Positions 43,696 to 52,432 of a stretch of 64,000 bases of DNA are shown one piece after another. Every line of letters starts with the position of its first letter. Position 1 is the stretch's first letter. The DNA comes from 34-65-8 sp963529855 (GTDB lineage: Bacteria > Pseudomonadota > Alphaproteobacteria > Sphingomonadales > Sphingomonadaceae), in assembly GCA_963529855.1 (NCBI GenBank), contig CAURZK010000005.1, positions 62,001-126,000 on the forward strand. The letters run 5' to 3'. Below the pieces are notes generated by a model. The model was not told the origin of the DNA and did no database searches. It worked only from the letters and a program-made list of their open reading frames with translations. Made by a program: the position numbers and the translations under genes.

Positions 43696-44649
43696 TCAGG
43701 CCGCGCGAAGCTCGGGATGCGGATGCTCGCAGCGATGAACTTCGATCGTGACGTGCACATATTCTGCATGCTCTGAAAGTCGGCTGGCATAATTGTCGGG
43801 CGCGAGCGGATCATCGGCGATGAGCGAGGCGATGACTGCATACTTGCCGGGACCGATCCGCCAGATGTGCAGATCGCCGATCGCGGCGTCCCGGTCCTCG
43901 AGCGCCTCGCGCACCTCTGTGTACCGTTCAGAGGCCGCTTCGGCGTCGACAAGCACGGCAGCGGTATCGCGCAGCAGTGACCATGACCAGCGCCCGATCA
44001 CGAATGCACCCACCAGCCCCATTGCCGCGTCCATCCATGCCCAGCCGAGGTACATGCCGGCGAGAAGGGCCACGATAGCCAGGACCGAGGTCAGGGCATC
44101 GGCAAGCACGTGGAAATAGGCGGAGCGCAGATTGTTATCGGCATGCGCATGGTCGTGGTGATGATGATGGTCGTGATCATGCCCATGGTGATGGTCGGCA
44201 CCAAGCAGCCAGGCACTCGCGAGGTTCACCACGAGGCCGAGCACGGCGATCCAGATCGCCTCGGTATAGGCAATCGTGAGCGGACTGACGAACCTTTGAG
44301 CCGATTCAACCGCGATCCCGATTGCGAAGATGGCGAGGACAAGCGCGCTCGCGAAGCCGGCGAGGTCGCCCACCTTGCCGGTACCGAATGTGAAACGCGG
44401 GTTGTTCGCATGGCGCCTGGCAAACCAGTAGGCGAAGGCCGCGACGCCCAAGGCACCTGCATGGGTCGCCATGTGGATACCATCGGCGAGAAGCGCCATC
44501 GATCCGGTCCACAGGCCAGCGACGATTTCGATCACCATCATCGCGGCGGTCAACGCGACAACATAGCGCGTGCGCTGCTCATGCGCGTCGTGCGAAGCGC
44601 TCAGAAAGTTGTGATCATGGGCGAGCGGTTTAGAGTCGGCGTGGTGCAT
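43696..44649 (-). CDS. dmeF: DmeF-like CDF cobalt/nickel exporter
   Basis: 317 residues with six helices and a cytoplasmic domain. The metal motif in helix 2 is LLADGIHMATHAGALG (H and D ligands), and helix 5 has HVLADALTSVLA. The loop between helices 4 and 5 is very His-rich (HHHGHDHDHHHHHDHAH), and the N-terminus is too (HHADSKPLAHDHN). This combination is that of DmeF, which exports Co(II) and Ni(II). The gene stands ahead of the czc operon on the same strand; no dmeR gene is present. Confidence 0.85.
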   Translation of the reverse strand: MHHADSKPLAHDHNFLSASHDAHEQRTRYVVALTAAMMVIEIVAGLWTGSMALLADGIHMATHAGALGVAAFAYWFARRHANNPRFTFGTGKVGDLAGFASALVLAIFAIGIAVESAQRFVSPLTIAYTEAIWIAVLGLVVNLASAWLLGADHHHGHDHDHHHHHDHAHADNNLRSAYFHVLADALTSVLAIVALLAGMYLGWAWMDAAMGLVGAFVIGRWSWSLLRDTAAVLVDAEAASERYTEVREALEDRDAAIGDLHIWRIGPGKYAVIASLIADDPLAPDNYASRLSEHAEYVHVTIEVHRCEHPHPELRAA

Positions 44650-44921
44650 GCGAGGCTGATAATCGGTATTACGGAAGGGCGAAACCTGAATGGAGCTTTC
44701 GACTCCGAGACCGAGGTGAATTTCGGACCTAGTAATTCCTTCCCGTCAGTCAGACCGAGAATCTGGTATTGCGAAAAGTAGGACCTCACTTCTCGCGATA
44801 TCCGCTGCATTTACTCTCAATCCTACCTGTGCGATGAGCGTAAGCGTTTGAAAATCAACAAGATACGACAGGTATCCTATCGGTCCGATTCTGTTCATCC
44901 CGGGAAGGTCACAAGCTGGCC
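44650..44921. other. Intergenic region upstream of dmeF and the PAS gene remnant
   Basis: A divergent region without a gene. Promoters for dmeF (minus) and the PAS gene (plus) should lie here; a conserved motif such as a DmeR or MerR dyad was not found. Confidence 0.45.
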
Positions 44922-45385
44922 ATGAATGCAAAAGTCATCACGAATTTCCAGCTTGGCAGCCGCGAATCCTCCTCGGCGCCGGATGTCTTGCCCTTGGCTA
45001 CAGAGCATGCGCTGCAATCCGCCGGAGCTGCTTTCCATGCGCTCGCCGACACCATGCCGCAGATGGTTTGGTCGACTCTTCCCGACGGCTCCCACGATTA
45101 TTACAATGCGCGCTGGTATGAATTCTCGGGTGTCCCTGTCGGATCAACCGACGGCGAAGGATGGGCCGGGATGTTTCATGAGGATGACCAGGCCGATGCA
45201 TGGAATAAATGGAACCACAGCCTCGCTACCGGCGAACCGTACGAGGTTGAATATCGCCTGAGGCTTCACAGCGGTGATTATCGCTGGATGATCGGTCGTG
45301 CGCTGCCGATCCTCAACGAGCAGGGTGAGATACAGCGCTGGATCGGCACTTGTACGGATATCGACGAGCAGAAGCGCACCGCCCT
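44922..45385 (+). pseudogene. Truncated PAS-domain sensor gene
   Basis: About 155 residues remain: a short N-terminus and one PAS domain (ALADTMPQMVWSTLPDGSHDYYNARWYEF ... YRLRLHSGDYRWMIGRALP), ending in the PAC segment GTCTDIDEQK. In intact sensors this is followed by a histidine kinase or a further PAS domain. Here the frame meets foreign sequence at about 45386, a TonB-receptor segment in another frame, and stops at 45437 after an out-of-frame tail. So the kinase part is lost. Confidence 0.8.
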
Positions 45386-47110
45386 CCAAAACTGTTTGAA
45401 AGCGTCCAGGTCCTCAACGGCGCCAGCGCCTTCCTGAACGGTGCAGCACCGGGCGGATCGGGACTTGGCGGAAGCGTCAATCTGCAGCTCAAGAGGGCCG
45501 GAGACACCGACCTCAATCGCGTAACCGTTTCAGCCAGCGAGAATGCCCACTTCGGCGGCAGCTTCGATGTCGCTCGCCGCTTTGGCCAGAACGGCGAATG
45601 GGGCGTTCGCCTGAATGCAGCCTATCGTGACGGCGAAACGTCGATCGACCGTGAAGATCGCCGCACTCAGGTCGTGGGCGGTGCGATCGATTATGACAGT
45701 GGCCCGCTACGGGCAGCTCTCGACCTGGCGTTCCAGAATGTCCGGATCGACGCCTTGCGGCCGAAGGTCACCGTCGGAAGCGCAACGATCCCCGCCGTTC
45801 CCGATGGCGATGCGAACTATGCGCAGGATTTCACCTACACCGAACTGCGCGATGTTTTCGGCGCGCTGGCCGTGGAATACGATCTTGCCGACAATGCATT
45901 GGCATACTTCAGGGCCGGTGCGCGCGACGGGCGCGAGGAAGGCATTTACGGCGGCATTACCGTTCTCGATGCCGGTAGCGGTGCTGCCAGCGGCACGGCG
46001 CTGTTCGTCCCGCGGACCGACAATAACGAAGCGGTCGAAGCTGGCATCCGCGTGAAGTTGGGCGAAGCGATCACCCACGAGTTCAATTTCGGCGGCAATG
46101 CCAGCTGGCAGGTGAACCGCAACGCCTATGATTTCCGTTACGGGCCTGGTTTTGCCGGCTACGCCACCAATATCTACGACGCCCCGCAGGTCGAACTGCC
46201 GTCTTCGGCCCTCGTCGGCGGCGACCTTGAGGATCCCTTCCCGATTTCGCGGACGCGGCTCTGGAGTGCTTTCGCATCGGACACGATCGGGATGATCGAA
46301 GACCGTTTGCAGGTCACGGCGGGCCTGCGCCTGCAATCCATCAATGTGAAGAGCTACAGCTATTTCGGCGGCGACCTGGCGACCGAATACGATGAAAGCG
46401 CAGTCACGCCCGTAATCGGCGTGGTCCTCAAGCCCTTCGATGGCCTGTCGCTATATGGCAACCGGATCGAGGCGCTCCAGCAAGGTCCGACAGCGCCCCT
46501 CGATCCGGCGCTCGTCAGCAATCCGGGAGAGGTGCTCGCGCCCCGCAAGTCGCTGCAGTACGAGGTTGGAGGCAAGCTGGCACTGGGCGATGTCTTCGTC
46601 GGTCTCGGCGCCTACCGCCTTGAGCGACCGGGAGAGGGTGTGCTTGCCGACGGCAGCTTCGGATACCTCGGGGATCAGACGCACCAAGGCATCGAGTTCA
46701 CGGTCAACGGCGATCTGACACCCAGCCTGAGGCTGATCGGCGGCGCAGCTCTGACCGATGCGAACCTCGTCAGAGGCAACGAGGTACCTGGCGTTTCCGA
46801 ATACACCGCCAATGCAGACTTGGAGTGGGACTTGGGCTTTGTGCCTGGCGCGACGATCACAGCGCGTGCAGTGCACACGGGTCCGCAGTGGGTCGATGCC
46901 GCCAACACGCTCGAACTCGATAGCTGGACGCGTATCGATCTCGGTGCGCGCTACGTCTTCGCGGCGGACGACACGCCGGTCACGCTCCGCCTTTCGGCCG
47001 ATAATATCACGAACGAAAAGTACTGGGCCAGCGCGTTCGACGTCTTTTCTGCCGCACTGCTGCAAGGAACCCCGCGCACAATCAAAGCCAGCATCTCTGC
47101 CGACTTCTAA
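45386..47110 (+). pseudogene. N-terminally truncated TonB-dependent receptor
   Basis: About 574 residues of an outer-membrane receptor, starting inside the plug domain at LFESVQVLNGASAFLNGAAP and running to the C-terminus ASISADF, where the final Phe is typical of outer-membrane proteins. The beta barrel is complete (22-strand type, FecA/FhuA-like), but signal peptide, TonB box and the first half of the plug are missing and it is fused out of frame to the PAS gene. It cannot be exported or energised in this form. Similar receptors take up ferric siderophores. Confidence 0.85.
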
Positions 47111-47276
47111 GTTGGGCTGCGATGGGGCCGCTAGTGGTCAGTCCGGTCCTGGTCGACAAGGCGCAGATAGCGGACATTCGGCTTGCGACCCGTGAGCGGA
47201 CATTGGTCGCATTACACCGCTGTGTGAAAGCAGTCGTTGGGTTGGAATGGAGAGAACTCCGGCGATCGGGTGCTGC

Positions 47277-48608
47277 TCAACCCAACATAGATCCGGCGTC
47301 GGAGGCAGCTGTAGGGTAAGCAAACATAGTCGATTTAATATCGTCCGCATTAAGCCCATGTCGGATGGCTAAGCCGAAGATATTGATCAGTTCGTCAGCG
47401 TCAGGGCCGACCAGGTGAGCCCCAAGGATGCGTCCTGTTCCAGTTTCGACCAGCACCTTGTGGCCGTAGATCTCTTCGTTCAGCCGCCTTGCCGAAAACC
47501 AACCTGGGTGCGATCCAGCATTCACCGTGAAATCCAAACCTGCCTCGTGCGCCTCGCTTTCCAGCATTCCGACCCGCGCTGCCGGCGGCTCAGTGAATAG
47601 CGCGCTCGGCACCCCCCGATAGTTCGGAGTTCGGCCGCTTTCTTCGAGTATGTTTTCTACCACGACCTTGGCATCGTGACTGGAGACAGGCGTCAGTGGC
47701 GGACCATGTGCAGCAGCGTCACCCGCCGCGAAGACCTTGGGGTTACTCTGGCTGCGTAGCTGTTCGGTAAGCACCAACCGTCCATCGTCACAGGCGACGT
47801 CTCCCGCCTCGAGATCCAGCGAGCCGATCGCAGGGACTCTTCCGGCAGCGTGCACCACCAAATCCCCTTCGATCCTGCGATCGCCAGCATAGACGATCAG
47901 ACCGCCGCCTCTCTTTGCTACGCCGTTCACCTCGGCGTCCACGATTTCGATGCCGAGATCATCGAAACTCGGCATGAGCCAATCTACCGTGTCAGGGTCG
48001 AAGGCTTTCAGAATGCGGCCTCGTTGGACGATTGTGACCTTTGCACCGGCGCGCGCGGCGAGGTGGGCAAATTCTGCGGCAATGTATCCGCCGCCGACGA
48101 ATACGATCCGATTTGGAAGTGTTTCGAGTTCTAGGAATGCATCGCTGTGAATCAGCAATTGCTCACCTTGGATCCCAAGCGGTCGAGGCTCCGCTCCCGT
48201 TGCGATTAGAGCGTGCGAGAAACTCAGTTCCCTGTCGCCTATCACGATCCTGTCGGGGCCAGCAAAGCGTGCCGCGCCGTGAATAGTCGCGACGCCCTTA
48301 CGCTCGTAGCGAGCTTCCTGCTTTTCAGGGACGGGGCCGGTAAAGCTGCGCTTGAATGCCTGGAGGTCGGCCCAATCAATTGAAACCGAGCCTTCTATGC
48401 CCTTCCCCTTCATTCGCCTGTATGCCGCGAGCGCTTCCTCTCCGCTCACCATCATCTTTTTCGGGTCGCATCCGCGCAGCGCACATGTGCCACCGAAAGG
48501 CCGATAATCGATAACCGCGCAGCGCTTCCCGGCGTTGGCCATCCGGTGGACCGCGACCTGCGCAGCAGTTCCCGATCCGATAGCGACGAAATCGAAAGCC
48601 TCAACCAT
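47277..48608 (-). CDS. MerA-like FAD-dependent disulfide reductase
   Basis: 443 residues. FAD-binding VAIGSGTAAQVAVH at the N-terminus, a redox-active pair C-x4-C in GGTCALRGCDPKK, NAD-binding FVGGGYIAAEFAHLA near residue 163-180, and the dimerisation domain at the end. It belongs to the glutathione reductase/MerA family. However, it has no N-terminal HMA domain and ends DAGSMLG without the vicinal Cys pair that MerA needs to receive Hg(II), so mercuric reduction is doubtful. ATG at 48608 overlaps the stop of the zinc-ribbon gene. Operon: MerT-like, zinc ribbon, reductase. Confidence 0.83.
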   Translation of the reverse strand: MVEAFDFVAIGSGTAAQVAVHRMANAGKRCAVIDYRPFGGTCALRGCDPKKMMVSGEEALAAYRRMKGKGIEGSVSIDWADLQAFKRSFTGPVPEKQEARYERKGVATIHGAARFAGPDRIVIGDRELSFSHALIATGAEPRPLGIQGEQLLIHSDAFLELETLPNRIVFVGGGYIAAEFAHLAARAGAKVTIVQRGRILKAFDPDTVDWLMPSFDDLGIEIVDAEVNGVAKRGGGLIVYAGDRRIEGDLVVHAAGRVPAIGSLDLEAGDVACDDGRLVLTEQLRSQSNPKVFAAGDAAAHGPPLTPVSSHDAKVVVENILEESGRTPNYRGVPSALFTEPPAARVGMLESEAHEAGLDFTVNAGSHPGWFSARRLNEEIYGHKVLVETGTGRILGAHLVGPDADELINIFGLAIRHGLNADDIKSTMFAYPTAASDAGSMLG

Positions 48609-48813
48609 TGCAGCAATCGCCTTCCTGTATCGGAGGGCAGGGAACGGTCCCGTAGGAACAGAAGACGCAGCAATCGCCTTGGAGGGGTTGGAGGCGCACG
48701 CCGCATGCCGAACAGTTGTAGAAGAACATGCAGGCGTTGGTCGGCATCTCCTCGTCCTTCTCATGCCCGCATTCGGGGCAGCGCAAGCGCGAGATCAGGA
48801 TCGGATCAGCCAT
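48601..48813 (-). CDS. Small Cys-rich zinc-ribbon protein of mer-like operons
   Basis: 70 residues with eleven cysteines: a first ribbon RCPECGHEK, then YNCSACGV, the motif GDCCVFCSYG and a final VPCPPIQEGDCC. The GDCCVFCSYG motif recurs, to my knowledge, in small proteins placed between merT-like and reductase genes; its function is not known, but metal or Hg(II) transfer between MerT and the reductase fits. The ATG at 48813 overlaps the MerT-like stop by eight bases; the stop overlaps the reductase start. It may bind the metal passed on by MerT. Confidence 0.8.
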   Translation of the reverse strand: MADPILISRLRCPECGHEKDEEMPTNACMFFYNCSACGVRLQPLQGDCCVFCSYGTVPCPPIQEGDCCNG

Positions 48814-49153
48814 AGAGGAAGCCACCTGTCAGCAGCGCCGCACCGATGACAATTCCCATGGCGGTCAGCGCTCGATAGGTCGATGATCCGCATGCACTGT
48901 CCGCCGGGCATGTTCGTGCCTGTCGAAGCTGCCAGAGCAAACGGAGGGTCGCAGCGAGGAGAAGAGCCGACGCAAGTGTCAGCAGCGGGACACGATAGGG
49001 GGCTACGACCGGCGAGATGCTGCCAAGCCACGCCGAGCCCACACCCACCGACGCGAGCATCAAGGGCAGTGCACAGCATGCAGCTGCTCCGAAGGCTGCA
49101 AAGACACCGCCGCCCGTCGCCAGTCCGTTCCACCATGTGCTGAAGCTGCGCAC
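48806..49153 (-). CDS. MerT-like metal transport protein
   Basis: 115 residues, three hydrophobic segments and the vicinal pair in FGAAACCALPLML (near residue 21-33), followed by a second Cys-containing loop (ARTCPADSACGSS) and a last helix ending GGFLYG. It should bring in Hg(II) or a related thiophilic ion. A longer frame begins with TTG at 49186, but that overlaps the -10 of its promoter (49188-49193), so GTG at 49153 is used, with AGGGA seven bases upstream. First gene of the operon. Confidence 0.78.
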   Translation of the reverse strand: MRSFSTWWNGLATGGGVFAAFGAAACCALPLMLASVGVGSAWLGSISPVVAPYRVPLLTLASALLLAATLRLLWQLRQARTCPADSACGSSTYRALTAMGIVIGAALLTGGFLYG

Positions 49154-49187
49154 CAGTCGTCCCTTTGCAAAACCCGATTCCCGCAAT

Positions 49188-49218
49188 TATTTACAGTCTG
49201 TAGCAACTACAGACTCAA
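49188..49218 (-). promoter_or_regulatory. MerR-type promoter of the mer-like operon
   Basis: On the minus strand -35 TTGAGT (49213-49218) and -10 TAAATA (49188-49193) are 19 bases apart, with dyad AGTCTGTAG-CAA-CTACAGACT (49195-49215) in the spacer. A MerR-family gene starts divergently at 49229. Confidence 0.85.
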
Positions 49219-49228
49219 GGGGTTTCGT

Positions 49229-49618
49229 GTGAAAATCGGTGATGTATCGAAACAGACCGGATGCAAAATCGAGACAATCCGATATTATGAGCGGATAGGA
49301 GTCATCGACCCGCCTCCACGAAGGGGCGCTTACCGCGACTACGGTCCTCGGGACATCGAGCGGCTGCGTTTCGTTCGGCGTGCGCGCGAACTCGGCTTCT
49401 CCCTTGAAGAGGTGCGGGCGCTGCTCGACCTCACACCGGGGCCCGATGTGCATTGCGATCAAGTGCAATCAATCGCGGAACAGCATCTCGGGAACGTCCG
49501 CGCCAAGCTGGCGGACCTCGCGCGCATGGAAACTGCTCTGACAAAATTGATCAGGCAGTGTGGCACTACCAGTGATGATCGGTGCCCGGTATTGGAAAGC
49601 TTAGCCGGCGAAGGCTAA
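49229..49618 (+). CDS. MerR-family metal regulator of the mer-like operon
   Basis: 129 residues: winged helix MKIGDVSKQTGCKIETIRYYERIGVI, dimer helix and three cysteines, one in VHCDQVQ (near residue 78) and two in QCGTTSDDRCPVL (spaced C-x7-C). MerR itself has Cys82, Cys117 and Cys126 with eight residues between the last two; here it is seven, as in divalent-ion sensors. Hg(II), Zn(II), Cd(II) or Pb(II) are all possible. It should act on the dyad at 49195-49215, 14 bases upstream of its start. Confidence 0.83.
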   Translation: MKIGDVSKQTGCKIETIRYYERIGVIDPPPRRGAYRDYGPRDIERLRFVRRARELGFSLEEVRALLDLTPGPDVHCDQVQSIAEQHLGNVRAKLADLARMETALTKLIRQCGTTSDDRCPVLESLAGEG

Positions 49619-50242
49619 TCCAGCAGATCCAAGCTACGGACCAACGTTCCATCCAACACTCACAATTGACTCAGCCTGCCAGAGCAGAAAAGCAAGCGGT
49701 CCGCTTTCGGGCACCTTGCTATGCGCGGGCTACGTCCAGAATCCGGGCGTATTGTGTTGAAAAACTCTGCCACCCGTTTTGGTCGGTAACACTAGAACTT
49801 TGGCACGCCTCGTAGTGTAACAATGATTCAAGCGGCAAGCTCACTCTGAATTTTTGTTGCCCGAAATTAACCTCCGGCGCGGCGGGGCCGACTTTTTCAA
49901 CACAATACGGGCGTAAAGCTGACATTGATATCGCCCAACTCGCATAGGGAGAAATTGAATTTGGAGTCCCGAAAAAGGCATCGAACCAATGCATTAGACG
50001 GCTTTTGAGGGCCTTTTGAGGGCTTTTTGGAGACGACCGAATTCCTAGCTATCTGATAAGACGTAAAAAATTATTTCGAATGTGATGCCTCTTCTGGCAC
50101 CATTTTCAAGCGTGATCGGGATTCGCAGTTTCTGCAGTCGGTAAGCTTGCCGAGCTGCGGTCATCGGACCACTTGGCCGCGTGCCGCATTTTGTATCGGT
50201 AAACCGGTTTCCACGGAAACGAGGTCGCATTAAGGGCGCAGG
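49619..50242. other. Gene-free junction between metal island and core genes
   Basis: No gene is supported. It holds the inverted-repeat element at 49748-49909, a tRNA 3'-end-like stretch (49962-50000 on the minus strand) and a short tandem of CTTTTGAGGG at about 50002-50022. Promoter of the fused dehydrogenase gene likely at its right end. Confidence 0.55.
49748..49909. mobile_element. 162-bp inverted-repeat element (MITE or IS remnant)
   Basis: The ends CGTATTGTGTTGAAAAA (49748-49764) and TTTTTCAACACAATACG (49893-49909) are perfect 17-bp inverted repeats; they extend inward by a further CTC/GTC with one mismatch. No transposase frame fits inside. Terminal sequences of this kind (TTGTGTTGAAAAA) occur at the ends of IS elements of IS1182/IS5-like groups, as I recall; the family is not certain. 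No clear target duplication is seen. Confidence 0.7.
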
Positions 50243-52432
50243 ATGGACCGCGCCCAGATTGTGCATGAGAATTTCCTCCGCCGCGTGAGATCGGGGGAGT
50301 TGCCGTCGGGCCAGATGCCAGATGGCCCACTTGCCGACGTCGATGCGGTGCGGTTGTTCCGTACGGGGTGCCTTACACGGGCCCTCGATATCGTCAGCCG
50401 GCGGATGCAGGCGGCGGGCGAGGGGTTCTATACCATTGGCTCGTCCGGGCACGAGGGTATGGCGGCGGTGGCCGCTGCGCTGCGGCCCACCGACATGGCG
50501 TTCCTCCATTACCGCGATGCGGCTTTTCAGATCGAGCGCGCCAATCAGGTGCCCGGCCAGTCGATCCTGTGGGACATGTTGCTGAGCTTCGCCTGTTCGC
50601 GCGACGATCCGATCAGCGGCGGGCGTCACAAGGTGCTGGGTTCCAGGGCGCTGAATATCCCGCCGCAAACCTCGACCATCGCGAGCCACCTGCCCAAGGC
50701 AGTCGGTGCGGCATATTCCATCGGGCTCGCCAGGAAAGTGCAGCCCAAGCATCAGGCGCTACCCGACGATGCGATCGTGGTGTGCAGTTTCGGCGATGCC
50801 AGCGCCAACCATTCCACCGCTCAGGGCGCGATCAACACGAGCTGCTGGACTGCTTACCAGAAAGTGCCGATGCCGGTGCTGTGGGTGTGCGAGGATAACG
50901 GGATCGGCATCTCGACCAAGACCCCGACGGGATGGATCGCAGCCAATTTTTCGGCGAAGCCAGATCTCGCCTATTTCGCGTGCGACGGGCTCGACATCTA
51001 CGACACATACCGCGCCGCGCGCAAGGCGGCGGAATATGTTCGCAGCCGGCGAAAGCCCGCGTTTCTGCATGTGCGCACAGTGCGGCTATACGGTCATGCC
51101 GGGGCAGACGTGCAGACCGCCTACATGACAAAGGCCCAGGTCGAGGCGGACGAGGCGAACGATCCGCTGTTGCACACGGTGCGTCTGCTGGAGACGGCGG
51201 GGGCGCTGGAGCGTGACGCGGCGCTGGCTATCTACCAGCAGACGCTGGACCGGGTGGAGCGGGTCCGGGCCGAGGTCGTCACCCGGCCCCGCCTCAGCAC
51301 CGCGGGCGAGGTGATGGCCAGCCTCATCCCGCCGCGGCGTGACAATGCACCCAGCAATGGCCCGTCCGTGGAGGTGCGCGCGGCGGCGTTCGGGAGCGAT
51401 CTCAAGGCGATGGAATCGCCTCAGATCATGAGCCGGTGCATCAACTGGGCATTGACCGACCTGATGCTCGAACACCGCGAAATCGCCCTGATGGGCGAAG
51501 ACGTGGGTGCCAAGGGCGGGGTTTACGGCGTCACGCAGAAGCTGGTGAACCGGTTCGGGCGGGCGCGGGTGATCGACACCCTGCTCGACGAGCAATCCAT
51601 CTTGGGCCTCGGTTTGGGCATGGCGCACAATGGGTTACTTCCGATCCCGGAGATCCAGTTCCTCGCTTATTACCACAATGCCGAGGACCAGTTGCGGGGC
51701 GAGGGAGCGACGCTGCCGTTCTTTTCCAACGGGCAGTTCACCAACCCCATGGTGCTGCGGATCGCCGGGCTGGGGTACCAGAAGGGCTTTGGCGGGCACT
51801 TCCACAACGACAACTCATTCGCTGCGCTACGGGATGTGCCGGGCCTGATCCTGTGTTGCCCGTCGAACGGAGCGGATGCAGCGCGGCTGCTGCGTGAATG
51901 CGTGCGGTTGGCCCGCGAGGAGCAGCGGCTGGCGGTTTTCCTCGAGCCGATCGCGCTTTACCCGATGCGCGACCTGCACGAACCCGGCGATGGCCTGTGG
52001 CTGCGGCACTATCCAGCGCCGGGCGAGCGGATCGATTTTGGTGATGTGACTGTACATGGACATGGCAATGACATTGCTATGATCAGCTACGCCAACGGGC
52101 TGCATCTCTCATTACAAGCGCAGCACCGACTGGCCGCCAGTGGAATAGCGGCGCGGGTGATCGATCTTCACTGGCTCAACCCGCTGCCTGAAGCAGCGAT
52201 GCTGGACGCAATCGGTGGCGCGTCCCGCGTGCTGGTGGTGGACGAGACGCGCCGCACCGGCGGGCTGGCCGAGGCGCTGATGGCGCTGCTGGCCGAACGG
52301 ACCGACAAACCGATCGCACGCCATGTGGCCGAGGACAGCTTCATTCCCACCGGGCCCGCCTATGCCGCGACGATGCCGAGCGTCGACAGCATCGTCGCCG
52401 CCGCCGGGGCCCTGATGGAGCGCGGGACATGA
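50243..52432 (+). CDS. Fused 2-oxoacid dehydrogenase E1 (alpha + beta)
   Basis: 729 residues. The N-terminal half is an E1-alpha (dehydrogenase E1) with the ThDP motif GDASANHSTAQGAIN near residue 190; the C-terminal half is an E1-beta (transketolase-like) with EDVGAKGGVYGVT, and a C-terminal transketolase domain. Such fused E1 proteins act on branched-chain 2-oxo acids or pyruvate with lipoylated E2; no E2 or E3 gene is next to it in this window. The ATG has AAGGGCGCAGG upstream. The stop overlaps the next gene (ATGA). Confidence 0.85.
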   Translation: MDRAQIVHENFLRRVRSGELPSGQMPDGPLADVDAVRLFRTGCLTRALDIVSRRMQAAGEGFYTIGSSGHEGMAAVAAALRPTDMAFLHYRDAAFQIERANQVPGQSILWDMLLSFACSRDDPISGGRHKVLGSRALNIPPQTSTIASHLPKAVGAAYSIGLARKVQPKHQALPDDAIVVCSFGDASANHSTAQGAINTSCWTAYQKVPMPVLWVCEDNGIGISTKTPTGWIAANFSAKPDLAYFACDGLDIYDTYRAARKAAEYVRSRRKPAFLHVRTVRLYGHAGADVQTAYMTKAQVEADEANDPLLHTVRLLETAGALERDAALAIYQQTLDRVERVRAEVVTRPRLSTAGEVMASLIPPRRDNAPSNGPSVEVRAAAFGSDLKAMESPQIMSRCINWALTDLMLEHREIALMGEDVGAKGGVYGVTQKLVNRFGRARVIDTLLDEQSILGLGLGMAHNGLLPIPEIQFLAYYHNAEDQLRGEGATLPFFSNGQFTNPMVLRIAGLGYQKGFGGHFHNDNSFAALRDVPGLILCCPSNGADAARLLRECVRLAREEQRLAVFLEPIALYPMRDLHEPGDGLWLRHYPAPGERIDFGDVTVHGHGNDIAMISYANGLHLSLQAQHRLAASGIAARVIDLHWLNPLPEAAMLDAIGGASRVLVVDETRRTGGLAEALMALLAERTDKPIARHVAEDSFIPTGPAYAATMPSVDSIVAAAGALMERGT

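Noticed and set aside
47277..48608. Calling the reductase a true mercuric reductase (merA)
   Set aside because: No HMA domain and no C-terminal Cys pair; only the core disulfide reductase is present.
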